This document shows, piece by piece, positions 13,762 to 23,700 of a stretch of DNA of 32,872 nucleotides. The stretch is from a virus: the IMG/VR virus record IMGVR_UViG_3300017773_000069, positions 1 to 32,872 of that record; one strand, written 5' to 3'. The notes under the pieces were generated by a model, which was not told the DNA's origin, made no database searches, and saw nothing but the letters and a program-made list of their open reading frames with translations. The translations under genes were made by a program, and so were the position numbers. Numbering within the stretch: position 1 is the first letter of the stretch; every line of letters starts with the position of its first letter.

Positions 13762-15851
13762 TAGAAGAATCACTATTAAAAAGTAATTTTATAGGGAGAG
13801 ACGGATTTCGTTGGTGGATTGGTCAGATTCCTCCTGGAGAATCTTTAGGTGCTCAGAATAAGGGTGAAGGATGGGGAAATAGATTTAAGGTTAGAATTTT
13901 AGGTTATCATCCTTACAGTAAAGAAGAATTACCGGATGAAGATTTGCCATGGGCAGGTTGTTTATTACCGGCGACATCAGGAACTGGTGCAAGTAATTTT
14001 GCAGAAAGTGTAAAATATCGTCCCGGTGATGTTGTCGTCGGTTTCTTCATGGACGGGGATAACGCACAAATTCCCATGATCATGGGTGCATTTGGTAGAA
14101 CAAGTCAAGTTCCACAGCAAGCAGCATCAGGTGCATTTGTTCCTTTTACCGGATATACTTCTAATATTGATATTCCTGATGGAACACTAGTTCCGGATGA
14201 ATCTAACGAACAGAATAAAGATAGTCAACCAACTCCAAGAAGTCTTAGTGATAAGCAAGCAAAAAAGATAAATTCTAATAATAATGGTGGAAAGGAAGAA
14301 ATAGCAGCATCAAAGGCAGACGGACAAGTAATTTCACCTGCTAGTGCATGTGATGATAACTTCATGGATGAAGTATCTAATGTTCTTGAAAATTTTCTTG
14401 GAGGTATTCCTAAGAATCCATTAGGTGGAATTGTCGGCGAGGCATCAGATTTTCTTGGTGATGTTCAAGCGGTTACTAAAAAAATACAAAGATTAACTAA
14501 TAATCCAGTATCGGCAATGATGGACTCTCTTTATAGGGAAATGATACCATTATTAAGAACGGGTTTAAATGGTTATTATAATGCTATTGAAAAAGCAAAA
14601 GGAACTCTTGAAGCTATTGAGGCCGTCAAAACACTAGTTCCTGTCGTAGTTGGAATTCAAGATCAACTTGGATGTTTAGGTGGAAAAATTATTAGTGGTC
14701 TTGGCGATACCATTAAAGGAATGCTAGAAGATACATTAATAAACATTGTTAATTTTGGAACTTGTGTCGTCGAACAATTTGCAGGAGATTTATTGAATAC
14801 AATAACCGATAAAATTTCTGATGGAATGTCTAGTGTATTAGATGGCATATCACCAATATTGGAGTTTATTAATGGTGGTTCTGGATTTAATGTTAGGGAT
14901 ATACTTTCCGCATCTGCCGATACTATAGCATCTGCGGCAGGATTTTTTGATTGTAATCAAGATAAAGGAAAATGCACAGGTAGAGTCAGAAAATGGACTT
15001 TTGGTTATGGTGCCGATGGATCATTTGATCTGCAGAAAACATATGATAATGTCATGGATCAAATAAATGTCCAAAATGCATTGGGATTACTTAATATCGA
15101 TGTTCCGCAAGGAGTTAATTCTCCGTTCACCAAACCTGATTGTGCGACTCCATCGACATGTGGTGGTCCCACAGTTAAGATATTTGGTGGTGATGGAATT
15201 GGCGGTGCAGGTAGGGCAATACTTGGTGGAATTGTTCAAAACTCACCAGATCTCGATGACTTGTCAAGAAATATCACCAAAACTGCAAGTATTATTGGAG
15301 TCGAATTAACTGATCCTGGTTCCGGATATTTTTATAAGGAACCATTAATTAGTTTTAGTGATTCTTGTGGATTAGGATATGGTGCTGTTGGAAAAGCAAT
15401 TGTTAATTTTGAAACGGGAGAAATTGAAAATGTTGTAATGATATCTGAGGGAGAAAATTATCCTGCTGCTTTTGGAACTATAATTCCTGAGGATGAAACC
15501 GAAACAACTGATTCAGATGATTCGGGAGATAATAATGGACCAATTGATACAGAAATTCCTGTTGGTATTATTGATGTCGAAATAATAGATGGTGGAGAGG
15601 ATTATCCTGAAGACACTGAGATTATTACAGACCTTATTCCTGAGGATGATGATGACGAAATTGAATTTGATGTCATCATTGATGAGGGAAGAATAATATC
15701 GGTGAAACCAATAAATATTATTCAGGTGAATATTTTACCAAAATTACGTGCCACTGGTGGTTCTGGAGCATTACTGAGACCAATTATCGGAAGAATACCA
15801 GAATCAAAACCAGGACAAAAAGTAATACAAGTCATCGACTGCATAACATAA
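13758..15851 (+). CDS. 5: gp5-like hub protein with OB-fold, no lysozyme domain
   Basis: A 697-aa protein. Residues about 14-125 form the gp5 OB-fold: FRWWIGQIPP, NRFKVRILGYHPYSKEELP, DLPWAGCLLPATSG, and RPGDVVVGFFMDGDNAQIP. The middle (about 190-400) is helical and Cys-containing. The C-terminal third holds repeat-like beta segments (DPGSGYFYKEPLISF; EGENYPAAF; DGGEDYPEDTEI) with acidic linkers. Unlike T4 gp5 (575 aa) there is no lysozyme domain and no beta-helix; these functions appear in adjacent genes. At least eleven cysteines, including CATPSTCGGP, are unusual for a baseplate protein. Overlaps gp27 by ATGA. Confidence 0.8.
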   Translation: MIEESLLKSNFIGRDGFRWWIGQIPPGESLGAQNKGEGWGNRFKVRILGYHPYSKEELPDEDLPWAGCLLPATSGTGASNFAESVKYRPGDVVVGFFMDGDNAQIPMIMGAFGRTSQVPQQAASGAFVPFTGYTSNIDIPDGTLVPDESNEQNKDSQPTPRSLSDKQAKKINSNNNGGKEEIAASKADGQVISPASACDDNFMDEVSNVLENFLGGIPKNPLGGIVGEASDFLGDVQAVTKKIQRLTNNPVSAMMDSLYREMIPLLRTGLNGYYNAIEKAKGTLEAIEAVKTLVPVVVGIQDQLGCLGGKIISGLGDTIKGMLEDTLINIVNFGTCVVEQFAGDLLNTITDKISDGMSSVLDGISPILEFINGGSGFNVRDILSASADTIASAAGFFDCNQDKGKCTGRVRKWTFGYGADGSFDLQKTYDNVMDQINVQNALGLLNIDVPQGVNSPFTKPDCATPSTCGGPTVKIFGGDGIGGAGRAILGGIVQNSPDLDDLSRNITKTASIIGVELTDPGSGYFYKEPLISFSDSCGLGYGAVGKAIVNFETGEIENVVMISEGENYPAAFGTIIPEDETETTDSDDSGDNNGPIDTEIPVGIIDVEIIDGGEDYPEDTEIITDLIPEDDDDEIEFDVIIDEGRIISVKPINIIQVNILPKLRATGGSGALLRPIIGRIPESKPGQKVIQVIDCIT

Positions 15852-15852
15852 T

Positions 15853-16497
15853 ATGGGAACTAGACCGAACGAAAACTGGGAAGCAAGGACTATTGATAGT
15901 AGAAGTCCAAAGTTTAGAATTGATGTCGCCAATCCAGAAATGGGTGCCGAGGGTGCCGATGTCTACAAAATTTATGCAGTCACAGACAATAAAGATGTAA
16001 ATTTATGTGCTTTAAGTGAAGGTGGAAAATATAAAATTCATAACGATAAATCTCTAGAGATTGTGGCAGGGATGACCAACACCGAGGGTGCTGTTGATAT
16101 TGTTATTGCCGGAATGAAAGGTGATGTTGTTATTACCGCAATGAGAGATGGTCAGGTCAAAATTAAGGGTGCCAATATTGTTCTTCAGGCAGATGAGGAT
16201 ATTGACTTAATTGCAGGTAGAAACATTAATGTTAATGGTAAGGCAAAAGTTATGTTGAAGGGTAATAAAGTTCAGGCGGATGGATTATTGGGTAATTTAG
16301 TTGAAGAAACCAGTGGAAGTTTTGTTATGAGAGTCTTTGAGGGAGTTGCCGGTGGAGCAGTTGGTATGGATTATCTCAGAGGATCTGATGAACTTAAAGA
16401 TGCCTTGGGTGGAGTAACTGCTGTCGCTGGTATTGGTAATCCTTCCCTTGGTCTAGCCGCAAATGTTCTAGGTAAGTTTTCTACAAGTTTAGTTTAA
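15853..16497 (+). CDS. Beta-helical spike-tip protein
   Basis: A 214-aa protein with short alternating strands at residues 75-145: VVITAMRDGQVKIKG, ANIVLQADEDIDLIAGRNI and NVNGKAKVMLKGNKV. This is the pattern of the intertwined beta-helix that ends gp5 of T4 and gpV of P2. It starts MGTRPNENWEARTIDSRSP and ends in a Gly/Ala-rich part. It lies 1 nt after the gp5-like gene, which lacks its own beta-helix, so it probably forms the membrane-piercing spike as a separate chain. There is no obvious HxH iron-binding tip motif. Confidence 0.65.
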   Translation: MGTRPNENWEARTIDSRSPKFRIDVANPEMGAEGADVYKIYAVTDNKDVNLCALSEGGKYKIHNDKSLEIVAGMTNTEGAVDIVIAGMKGDVVITAMRDGQVKIKGANIVLQADEDIDLIAGRNINVNGKAKVMLKGNKVQADGLLGNLVEETSGSFVMRVFEGVAGGAVGMDYLRGSDELKDALGGVTAVAGIGNPSLGLAANVLGKFSTSLV

Positions 16498-16499
16498 AA

Positions 16500-19400
16500 A
16501 TGTCATACGAACAGGTATTCGGACTATCATCTCAATTTAATGAAGACGTAATCTTTCTGAAAGACGTTAAGATTAATGGTCAAATATCCTTTGGGACTAA
16601 CATATCATTTAATGTTCCTGTAACATTTGATGAAAATGTTTTCTTCAAGAAAAGTATTACTGTTGATGAGAACGTAAGTGTCGGTGGCATTAGTACATTT
16701 ACTGGTTTGATTGATGCAAATGATAGTATAGATGTTGCCGATACACTAACTGTTAGACAAAGATTAAATGTTGGTACTTCTGGAACAGTTATAAGTGCCG
16801 ATACCAATACTGAAAAAATAGGTTTTTTTAATCAAAATCCTACTCATACAAGATTTCAATTTAACTCTACCGAAAATCAATCAGTTTTCATTGATGATCA
16901 AGGTAGAATTGGAATTGGAACAGCTTCTGTTGGTGTATATGTTGAAAGTTTAGATGATAATAATCAAGGAAAACTAAAACTTGAAATTGATGGAAGCGTT
17001 GCTATAAATCGAAACATTTATGATAGTAGTGGTGCTCCTGGACAAAATAACTTCTTTCTTTCGAGAGATGAAAATGGTATTCGATGGGTAAATATTGTTC
17101 CTAAGGATCCTGTCGGTATTTTCTTACAGGATGAAGGAGTATTTGTTCCCACAGTTGGTGTGGCACAATCATTTACAACCTTAAATTTTGTTCAACAGAA
17201 TAGTGGTGGACAAGGCACCGATACAGTTATACCAACTGCGGCTAGCACTGAAACTGCCATAGGACTTTCTACTATATTCACACAAGATTTGTGGGGATAT
17301 GTAGGATCGGGTAATAATGCCCCTGTTTATAGAATGAGTAAGGTTGGTATCAATAATGCTTCTCCAAGTGCTCAATTAGATATTACTGGAGATGTTCATG
17401 CAACAGGAAATGTTGATTTTGATTCTAACTTAAATGTGGATGGTGATACAACACTTGATGCAACCACCACCGATGGTCTTCTTGATATAAATGCTGGTGG
17501 TCAGGCAAATACCTTCATTGTTGAAGATCTAACAAATGATAGAGTTGTTATTGCCGGTTCTGGTGGTGAAATTGAAGATGATGCAAATTTAACATTTGAT
17601 GGATCTACTCTTGCAGTTGGTGTTGCTTTAGATGTAGATGGATTAGTTACATTTGATAATACAACACAGGCAACTAGTACCACTGATGCAGCTGTTGAAA
17701 TTGCCGGTGGTGTTGGAATTGTTAAAAAATTATTTGTCGGTAACGATACAAAAATAGAAAGTACTACAAGTTCTCCCAATAAAACATCAGGAGCATTAGT
17801 TGTTGGTGGTGGTCTTGGTCTTAACCAAAACCTTAATATGGGAGGTAATTTTGATGCTGAAGGGAGCGGAAGATTTGGTGCTTTATTGGAATTAGATGGA
17901 CCGTTAAAAGATTTTAATAATAGTGTTGCTACCGGAAAAACAGATTATCGTTTATCATCAATTTATCATACTTCTGGAAGCGGAATAGGTGTTTCATGGA
18001 GACCATCAGGTGTTCAAACTAAGAAAACTATCTGGGTTTCTAAGAATGGTAGTGACTTGAATAGTGGTCTACTTGAAGGTGATGCAAAGGCAAGTCTTGG
18101 TGGTGCTGCCGATGTGGCACAAGAAGGAGATACAATTAAAATAAGACCTGGTAAGTACCTAGAAAATAATCCTGTTGGATTAAGAACTGATGTATCAGTT
18201 ACCGGAGAAGATTTGAGATTGGTAACGATAGTCCCTGAAAATAAAAATGATGATGTCATTCATGTTCGTCGTGGTTGCTTAGTCGAAAACTTAAGTTTTG
18301 CCGGTGGTGTTGTTGGAAGTGGTGTAGAAATAGGTTGTGATCGTGCAGGTGCGGTTGCATTCCCACCAACACAAACTGATATTGATGCCGGTATATCTGT
18401 ACAAGCTAGAAGTGGATTTACGGGTCTTGGACCTGCCGATGAGGGTTCTTCTGGTAGATGGAGATCTCCATATATTCGTAACTGTACCAATTTCATGACA
18501 GGAAGTATTGGTATGAAAATTAATGGTGATCATGCTACTTCATCAGATCCGGATTCTGGATCTGATTTAAAATCTATGGTTTGTGATTCATTTACTCAAT
18601 ATAATGAAGCTGGTATTGGCGTATCTCTTTCTAATGATGCATATGCACAGTTAGTTTCTATCTTTACAATTAACTGTGACATTGCGATATATGCCGAAAC
18701 CGGAGGTCAGTGTGATCTTACAAACTCAAACTCCTCATTTGGTAATTTTGGATTAGTTGCAGTTGGTCTTGGTGCCACCCAGTATACAGGATTTACGTCC
18801 AATACAAACTCTTCTGGAAATATTATTACTGAAACTGCATCAGAAACTGATACTATTGTTGCTTATGGAGTGACAGATTCTGATAATGATGATCAGAGAC
18901 CATTTGATGGTCAAGCTCTATATTTTAAAATCAATAATGTTGGACAACAGAATTATCCATCAATTCCGGCATTTGATCAACTTGACGCACCAATGAAAGA
19001 GTTGAGTGCTATTAATATTATTCCAGGATCAGATGTGACAGGATATACTGCAGCAAATCCACCATCTGTTACTATTATAGATGCAGATACTGTTAATAAT
19101 CCTACCGGAGGACCTTTGGGACCAGAAGGAATTATAGCAGAAGGATCTGCGACAGTGGATCAAACTGGGACTATAACGGAATTCAACGTAATTGCTAGTG
19201 GAAGAAATTATCTACCAACACAAAATCTTATTGTGAGTGTAGATGGTGATACTGGAATTGCAACTGCCGTTACAGAACCAATTTTCTACACTATTTTTGA
19301 AGCAACTCCAAATACAGGGTATTATAATAAATTAACAGAAAGTGATCCCGGAATAGTTGGCATCACGACAATTACTTTTAATGAATTTATACCTTATCCA

Positions 19401-19712
19401 GTATTTCCTGATGATCCATTTACTCTTCAAAGAATTAGTCGTATCCTGACCAGTTCCCATTCATTTGAATATGTCGGTACGGGCACGGACATAAATAGAT
19501 CGACACCTCTTGTTGGTGGTGTCACTATTAAAGCGAATGAAGTTGTAGCTCGTGAAGGAGCACAAATTCCTTTCACATCTACAGATCAAAAAGGTAATTT
19601 TGATATTGGTGAGGGTCTCCAAATTGATCAAACTACATCTACAATTCGTGGTCGAGATTTTAGTAGAGCAATTCAGGTAGAAGTTACTCCATTAATATTA
19701 GCACTGAGATAA
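16500..19712 (+). CDS. Large modular tail fibre/structural protein (1070 aa)
   Basis: Begins MSYEQVFGLSSQFNEDVIFL and carries fibre-type beta repeats in residues 20-480, including DAAVEIAGGVGIVKKLFVG and SGALVVGGGLGLNQNL, the same repeat type as in the 2333-aa fibre. A second part (about 505-760) resembles a right-handed beta-helix (IWVSKNGSDLNSG, DTIKIRPGKYLENNPVGL, CLVENLSFAGG). It matches the partial giant protein at the window end: TNSNSSFGNFGLVAVG and the C-terminal SHSFEYVGTG. It ends FSRAIQVEVTPLILALR. Likely a virion surface or baseplate-associated protein; an exact T4 counterpart cannot be named. Confidence 0.75.
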   Translation: MSYEQVFGLSSQFNEDVIFLKDVKINGQISFGTNISFNVPVTFDENVFFKKSITVDENVSVGGISTFTGLIDANDSIDVADTLTVRQRLNVGTSGTVISADTNTEKIGFFNQNPTHTRFQFNSTENQSVFIDDQGRIGIGTASVGVYVESLDDNNQGKLKLEIDGSVAINRNIYDSSGAPGQNNFFLSRDENGIRWVNIVPKDPVGIFLQDEGVFVPTVGVAQSFTTLNFVQQNSGGQGTDTVIPTAASTETAIGLSTIFTQDLWGYVGSGNNAPVYRMSKVGINNASPSAQLDITGDVHATGNVDFDSNLNVDGDTTLDATTTDGLLDINAGGQANTFIVEDLTNDRVVIAGSGGEIEDDANLTFDGSTLAVGVALDVDGLVTFDNTTQATSTTDAAVEIAGGVGIVKKLFVGNDTKIESTTSSPNKTSGALVVGGGLGLNQNLNMGGNFDAEGSGRFGALLELDGPLKDFNNSVATGKTDYRLSSIYHTSGSGIGVSWRPSGVQTKKTIWVSKNGSDLNSGLLEGDAKASLGGAADVAQEGDTIKIRPGKYLENNPVGLRTDVSVTGEDLRLVTIVPENKNDDVIHVRRGCLVENLSFAGGVVGSGVEIGCDRAGAVAFPPTQTDIDAGISVQARSGFTGLGPADEGSSGRWRSPYIRNCTNFMTGSIGMKINGDHATSSDPDSGSDLKSMVCDSFTQYNEAGIGVSLSNDAYAQLVSIFTINCDIAIYAETGGQCDLTNSNSSFGNFGLVAVGLGATQYTGFTSNTNSSGNIITETASETDTIVAYGVTDSDNDDQRPFDGQALYFKINNVGQQNYPSIPAFDQLDAPMKELSAINIIPGSDVTGYTAANPPSVTIIDADTVNNPTGGPLGPEGIIAEGSATVDQTGTITEFNVIASGRNYLPTQNLIVSVDGDTGIATAVTEPIFYTIFEATPNTGYYNKLTESDPGIVGITTITFNEFIPYPVFPDDPFTLQRISRILTSSHSFEYVGTGTDINRSTPLVGGVTIKANEVVAREGAQIPFTSTDQKGNFDIGEGLQIDQTTSTIRGRDFSRAIQVEVTPLILALR

Positions 19713-19713
19713 T

Positions 19714-20715
19714 ATGGCAATCGCACCACTTAATAAATTTCTTACAAAAGCAGTCCCAGTCACTCCAAGTAATCAACAAGTTTATGAAACTTCGCAAGGA
19801 ACAAGTGCGATTATACTTTATGCTGCAGTGGCAAATGTCGGCATTGGACAATCTTATCCATTAGTTAGTTTCAGTCATAGAAGAACGAGCAAGGCAACCG
19901 CAACCAATGGAAATATTAGAGATATAAGACTTGTCAAAGATATTGAAGTTCCACCAAATGATGCTGTTATTATTATTGATGGAAGGTTAGTATTAGAAAG
20001 AGATGCGACAAAAATAGACTCTGTTTTTGTGAGAGGATATCAGTCCGGTGTAGGAACTGTTTATAATGCTCAATATGATTATGTAACAGGATTAACTACC
20101 ATAACTACCTATGATCCTCATGGATTTAATGTGGATGATGAAATTGTATTAGATGGATTGGTATTTGATTGTCCATCTACGGGAGGTATTACAAGTTCAA
20201 TTTTTCCAAATCCACAAACAACTTTTAAGGTAGAAACTGTAGGAACATCCACAATATTTACGACAAATACAGGAGTTGTGGCTAATTTACCACACACTTT
20301 TAGACCATCAGAACATCGATTTATCCGTGCTAATCCGGATCCTATTACTATCGTTTCGGGTGCAAATGTTGCGGCAGGAACAAAAATACAGGTGATAAAA
20401 GGAACCACATATGATTCTGTTACAGGAATACTTTCAGTTACGGCATCTGCACCACACAATCTAACAACAAATGATACTATTCGATTTACCAATGATTCTT
20501 TAGTTTTTAAATGCTCTCAGGACAATTATTCAGACGAGAAAAAGTATCCGAGATCAACTGATCCTGCCAATAATTCAAATACACTCGGTGTCACAACTTT
20601 TATAGGAATCGGAAACACTTTTACTGTAAATGTTGGAGTTCAAACTGGTGGTGGGACTGCATCACCGGTACAAATGGAACTCATTATGAGTATTCTGGAG
20701 ACTAGCAAGGTATAA
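19714..20715 (+). CDS. Structural protein with HGF/HNL beta modules (333 aa)
   Basis: A 333-aa protein starting MAIAPLNKFLTKAVPVTPSN. The first 110 residues form a compact beta domain (ILYAAVANVGIGQSYPLVSF; VVSF-type strands; DAVIIIDGRLVLERDATK). Two related modules follow: TYDPHGFNVDDEIVLDGLVF with FDC, and SAPHNLTTNDTIRFTNDSLV with FKC and YPRSTDP. Similar H-(G/N)-(F/L) modules recur in the giant protein at 28535. No enzyme motif. It lies between two fibre genes in the same operon (1 nt and 6 nt gaps), so a fibre-attachment or baseplate role is likely but inferred. Confidence 0.7.
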   Translation: MAIAPLNKFLTKAVPVTPSNQQVYETSQGTSAIILYAAVANVGIGQSYPLVSFSHRRTSKATATNGNIRDIRLVKDIEVPPNDAVIIIDGRLVLERDATKIDSVFVRGYQSGVGTVYNAQYDYVTGLTTITTYDPHGFNVDDEIVLDGLVFDCPSTGGITSSIFPNPQTTFKVETVGTSTIFTTNTGVVANLPHTFRPSEHRFIRANPDPITIVSGANVAAGTKIQVIKGTTYDSVTGILSVTASAPHNLTTNDTIRFTNDSLVFKCSQDNYSDEKKYPRSTDPANNSNTLGVTTFIGIGNTFTVNVGVQTGGGTASPVQMELIMSILETSKV

Positions 20716-20721
20716 TAAGTT

Positions 20722-23700
20722 ATGGCAAAGTATTTTAGTAGTTCTGTTTTAAGTGGTAAGAGAAGAAAACCACCCAGAGACCGAATAGACGATCAGAGAT
20801 ACAGATATATAGGATTAGAAAATGCCGAACCAGATCTTGGTGATCCGTTAGTTGGACCATCATCCGAGGGTGTAAATCCCGTAAAATCTGGTGATCAATA
20901 TATTATTGTTGCTGTCGAAGGTTTTCCTGGAGAGAGATTCTGGATTCCTAATCAGGGTGGATTAATACCAGGATCCATTAGTGTTTTTGATGAAACTAAC
21001 TTAGTAGGATCATTAAGTAGTATCACACAATTAGATTTTCTTGGTGCGGGTGTTAAAGCTACTACTCAAACTGTAAAAGCATCCACATTAAATTTGAGTG
21101 GTAATTTTAGTTTTAGTGAAAACCAAGTAATAACACAAGTTGGTAATACGGGAGTTTCTGGTATTGTAGAATTTTCAACGACAAATGCCGGTATTGTAAC
21201 TCTTACAAATGTTAATGGATCTTTCAACACTTCTGGTGCATTATTGCAAAATGGTGCTGCCACAGGAGTAACTCCATCATCAATTTCAATCTTTAATGAT
21301 CCTAGTATTAGAGCACAGATAGAAGTAACACCTGAGTTTTTCTCTGAAAATAGACAATTTATTTTTAATGACAATGATGAGTTTAATGGAGCATTAAATT
21401 TAACATATAATCAGTCAAATAATTATGTTGGTGTAGGCACGACCGCCGCTACACAAATGCTTCATGTTCAGGGTAATCTCAGACTAACCGGAACAGTATA
21501 TGATACTGAAAATTTACCTGGTGTTGATGGTCAACTTTTAGTAAAGGCAAATTCGGGCACAGACCCTGGATTGAAATGGATTGATCAGGGAAGTTTATCG
21601 GTGGATGCTGCCGGGATTCGTGGTAGTGTTCAATATCATAATGCCGCCGGAAAGATAGGTGGAGCATCTAATTTTGTCTTTAATGACATAAGTGGTGTTA
21701 ATAATGTCGGTATTGGAAGCACTTTACCCAAGGTTGATTTGGATGTTGTCGGTGTTGCATCAATCACTGGAAATTTAAAAGTAGGAACACTTAATGTTCA
21801 AGGTATCTCAACATATGGTGGGAACTTAGATATCAATGCAAGTGTCGATATTTCAACTAATTTAGATGTAGATGGAACCTCTACATTTAAGAATCCGGTA
21901 ATTATAACTGATACTACTGAATCTAATAATACAATCACAGGTGCCTTAACAGTTGCCGGTGGTGTAGGTATTGCAAAAACTGTTCATATTGGAGAATCAT
22001 TAAATCTTTTAGATAATAAAAAGATAAACATTGGTGTTGGTAGTGATTTGCAGATTTATCATGATGGAACAAATTCATATATTGATAACAACACCGGTCA
22101 TTTATACATTAGAAACAATGTAGACGATGATGATGACGGAAATATCTACATTCAGGCAAAATCTGGTGAAGATGGAATTATTCTTAATGATGATGGAGCA
22201 ATAGAACTTTATCACAACGGCGGTAACACCCCAAAATTACTGACTAACAGTGGTGGAGTTGAAGTAAACGGCACTTTAACAGCAGATACTTTTAATGGAA
22301 CTGATAGTTCATTTACTGATATTACTATTACCGTAACTGCCTATATTGCTACTGCTGATGTTGAGACATTAAACATCAATACTGGTGCCGCAATAGCAAA
22401 CATTAATGAAATAAATGCAATCCATACTGATACTGATACTTTAAACGTAGGTATTGCCGCCACCATTTCTAAATTAAAGATCGATAACATTGAAATAGAT
22501 GGTAATAATATTACTGCAAAAACAGGAAATTTGGTTATAAGTGCTGATGGCACTAGTTTTGTTACTATTGATAAATTAGAAATTACAGATATTACCGACT
22601 TTGCTGGTGCAAATGCCGCATTAATTGTTAAAGGTGGTGCTGATATTGATAAGAAGTTAAATGTTGATGGTGTTGTTACCTTCACAAAAGATACAGAATC
22701 TACCAGTCCGACTACAGGTGGTTTACAAATTACTGGTGGTGTAGGTATCGCAAAACGATTAAATGTTGCCGGTATTACCTCAATAACAAACACTACAAGT
22801 TCGACCAGTTCAATAACAGGTGCATTTAAGGTTGCTGGTGGTGTTGGTATTCTTGGTGATCTGAATATTGGTGCGGCAGTTGGATTTGGATCGACAGCAT
22901 TACCTTCGGTCAATGATCATCATGATTTTGGTTCATCATCAAAAAGATGGAAAAATATTCATGCCGAAAAATTTATTGGTACTCTTGAAGGAAGTGCAGA
23001 GAAAACTGATATAACGGCAGATAGTACGAATACAAATAGATTTATTTTCTTAAGTGATATATCTAGTGGTAGTGCAACGGCATTTGGTGATACAGATTTA
23101 ATTTACAATCCATCTGTAAATGCTCTTGGTATTGCAACTGATAGATTTGATAGTCCAATAGGTTCGGATAATACTGGAAAAATTGCTGTTGGTATTGTAA
23201 CCGCACATGAACTGTATGGTGCCTTGAAAGGTAATGCAGATACTGCGACAAAATTATTAAATGCACAAGATTTTTCTATTAGTGGAGATGGAACTGCTCC
23301 TACAATAAGTTTTGATGGAACACAAAATGTTCCTTTTGTTTTTACACTGAATACTGTCAATTCAAATGTCGGTACTTTTGGAAATAGTACAGGAACTGCA
23401 TATGCAAAAGTTTCGGTTAATTCCAAAGGACTAGTTACTGCAGCAGAACATGTAGCTATTAATGGTGATGAAATAACTTCTGGTGAAGCAAAGAATGTCG
23501 CAATTACAGAACAGACAGATTCAACTGCAAAGCATTATATTCATTTTGGTGATGTCATTAATACAGATTTGGCAGATAAAACCACATATGACAGAATTAA
23601 TGTAGATAGTGCAGAACTTGTATATGTCCCTAATACTGGTGTCGGTATTGGAAGCACAGCACCAACGACAAAACTTGATGTTGGTGGCGAATCTAGAACC

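Noticed and set aside
21900-22880. Regularly similar repeats as a possible CRISPR or other array
   Set aside because: They are in-frame protein repeats (GGVGI blocks) of a fibre shaft with irregular spacing and no uniform repeat unit.
22341-22913. 190-aa minus-strand frame inside the fibre gene
   Set aside because: Pro/Ile/Val-rich shadow of repetitive fibre codons; no regulatory signals.
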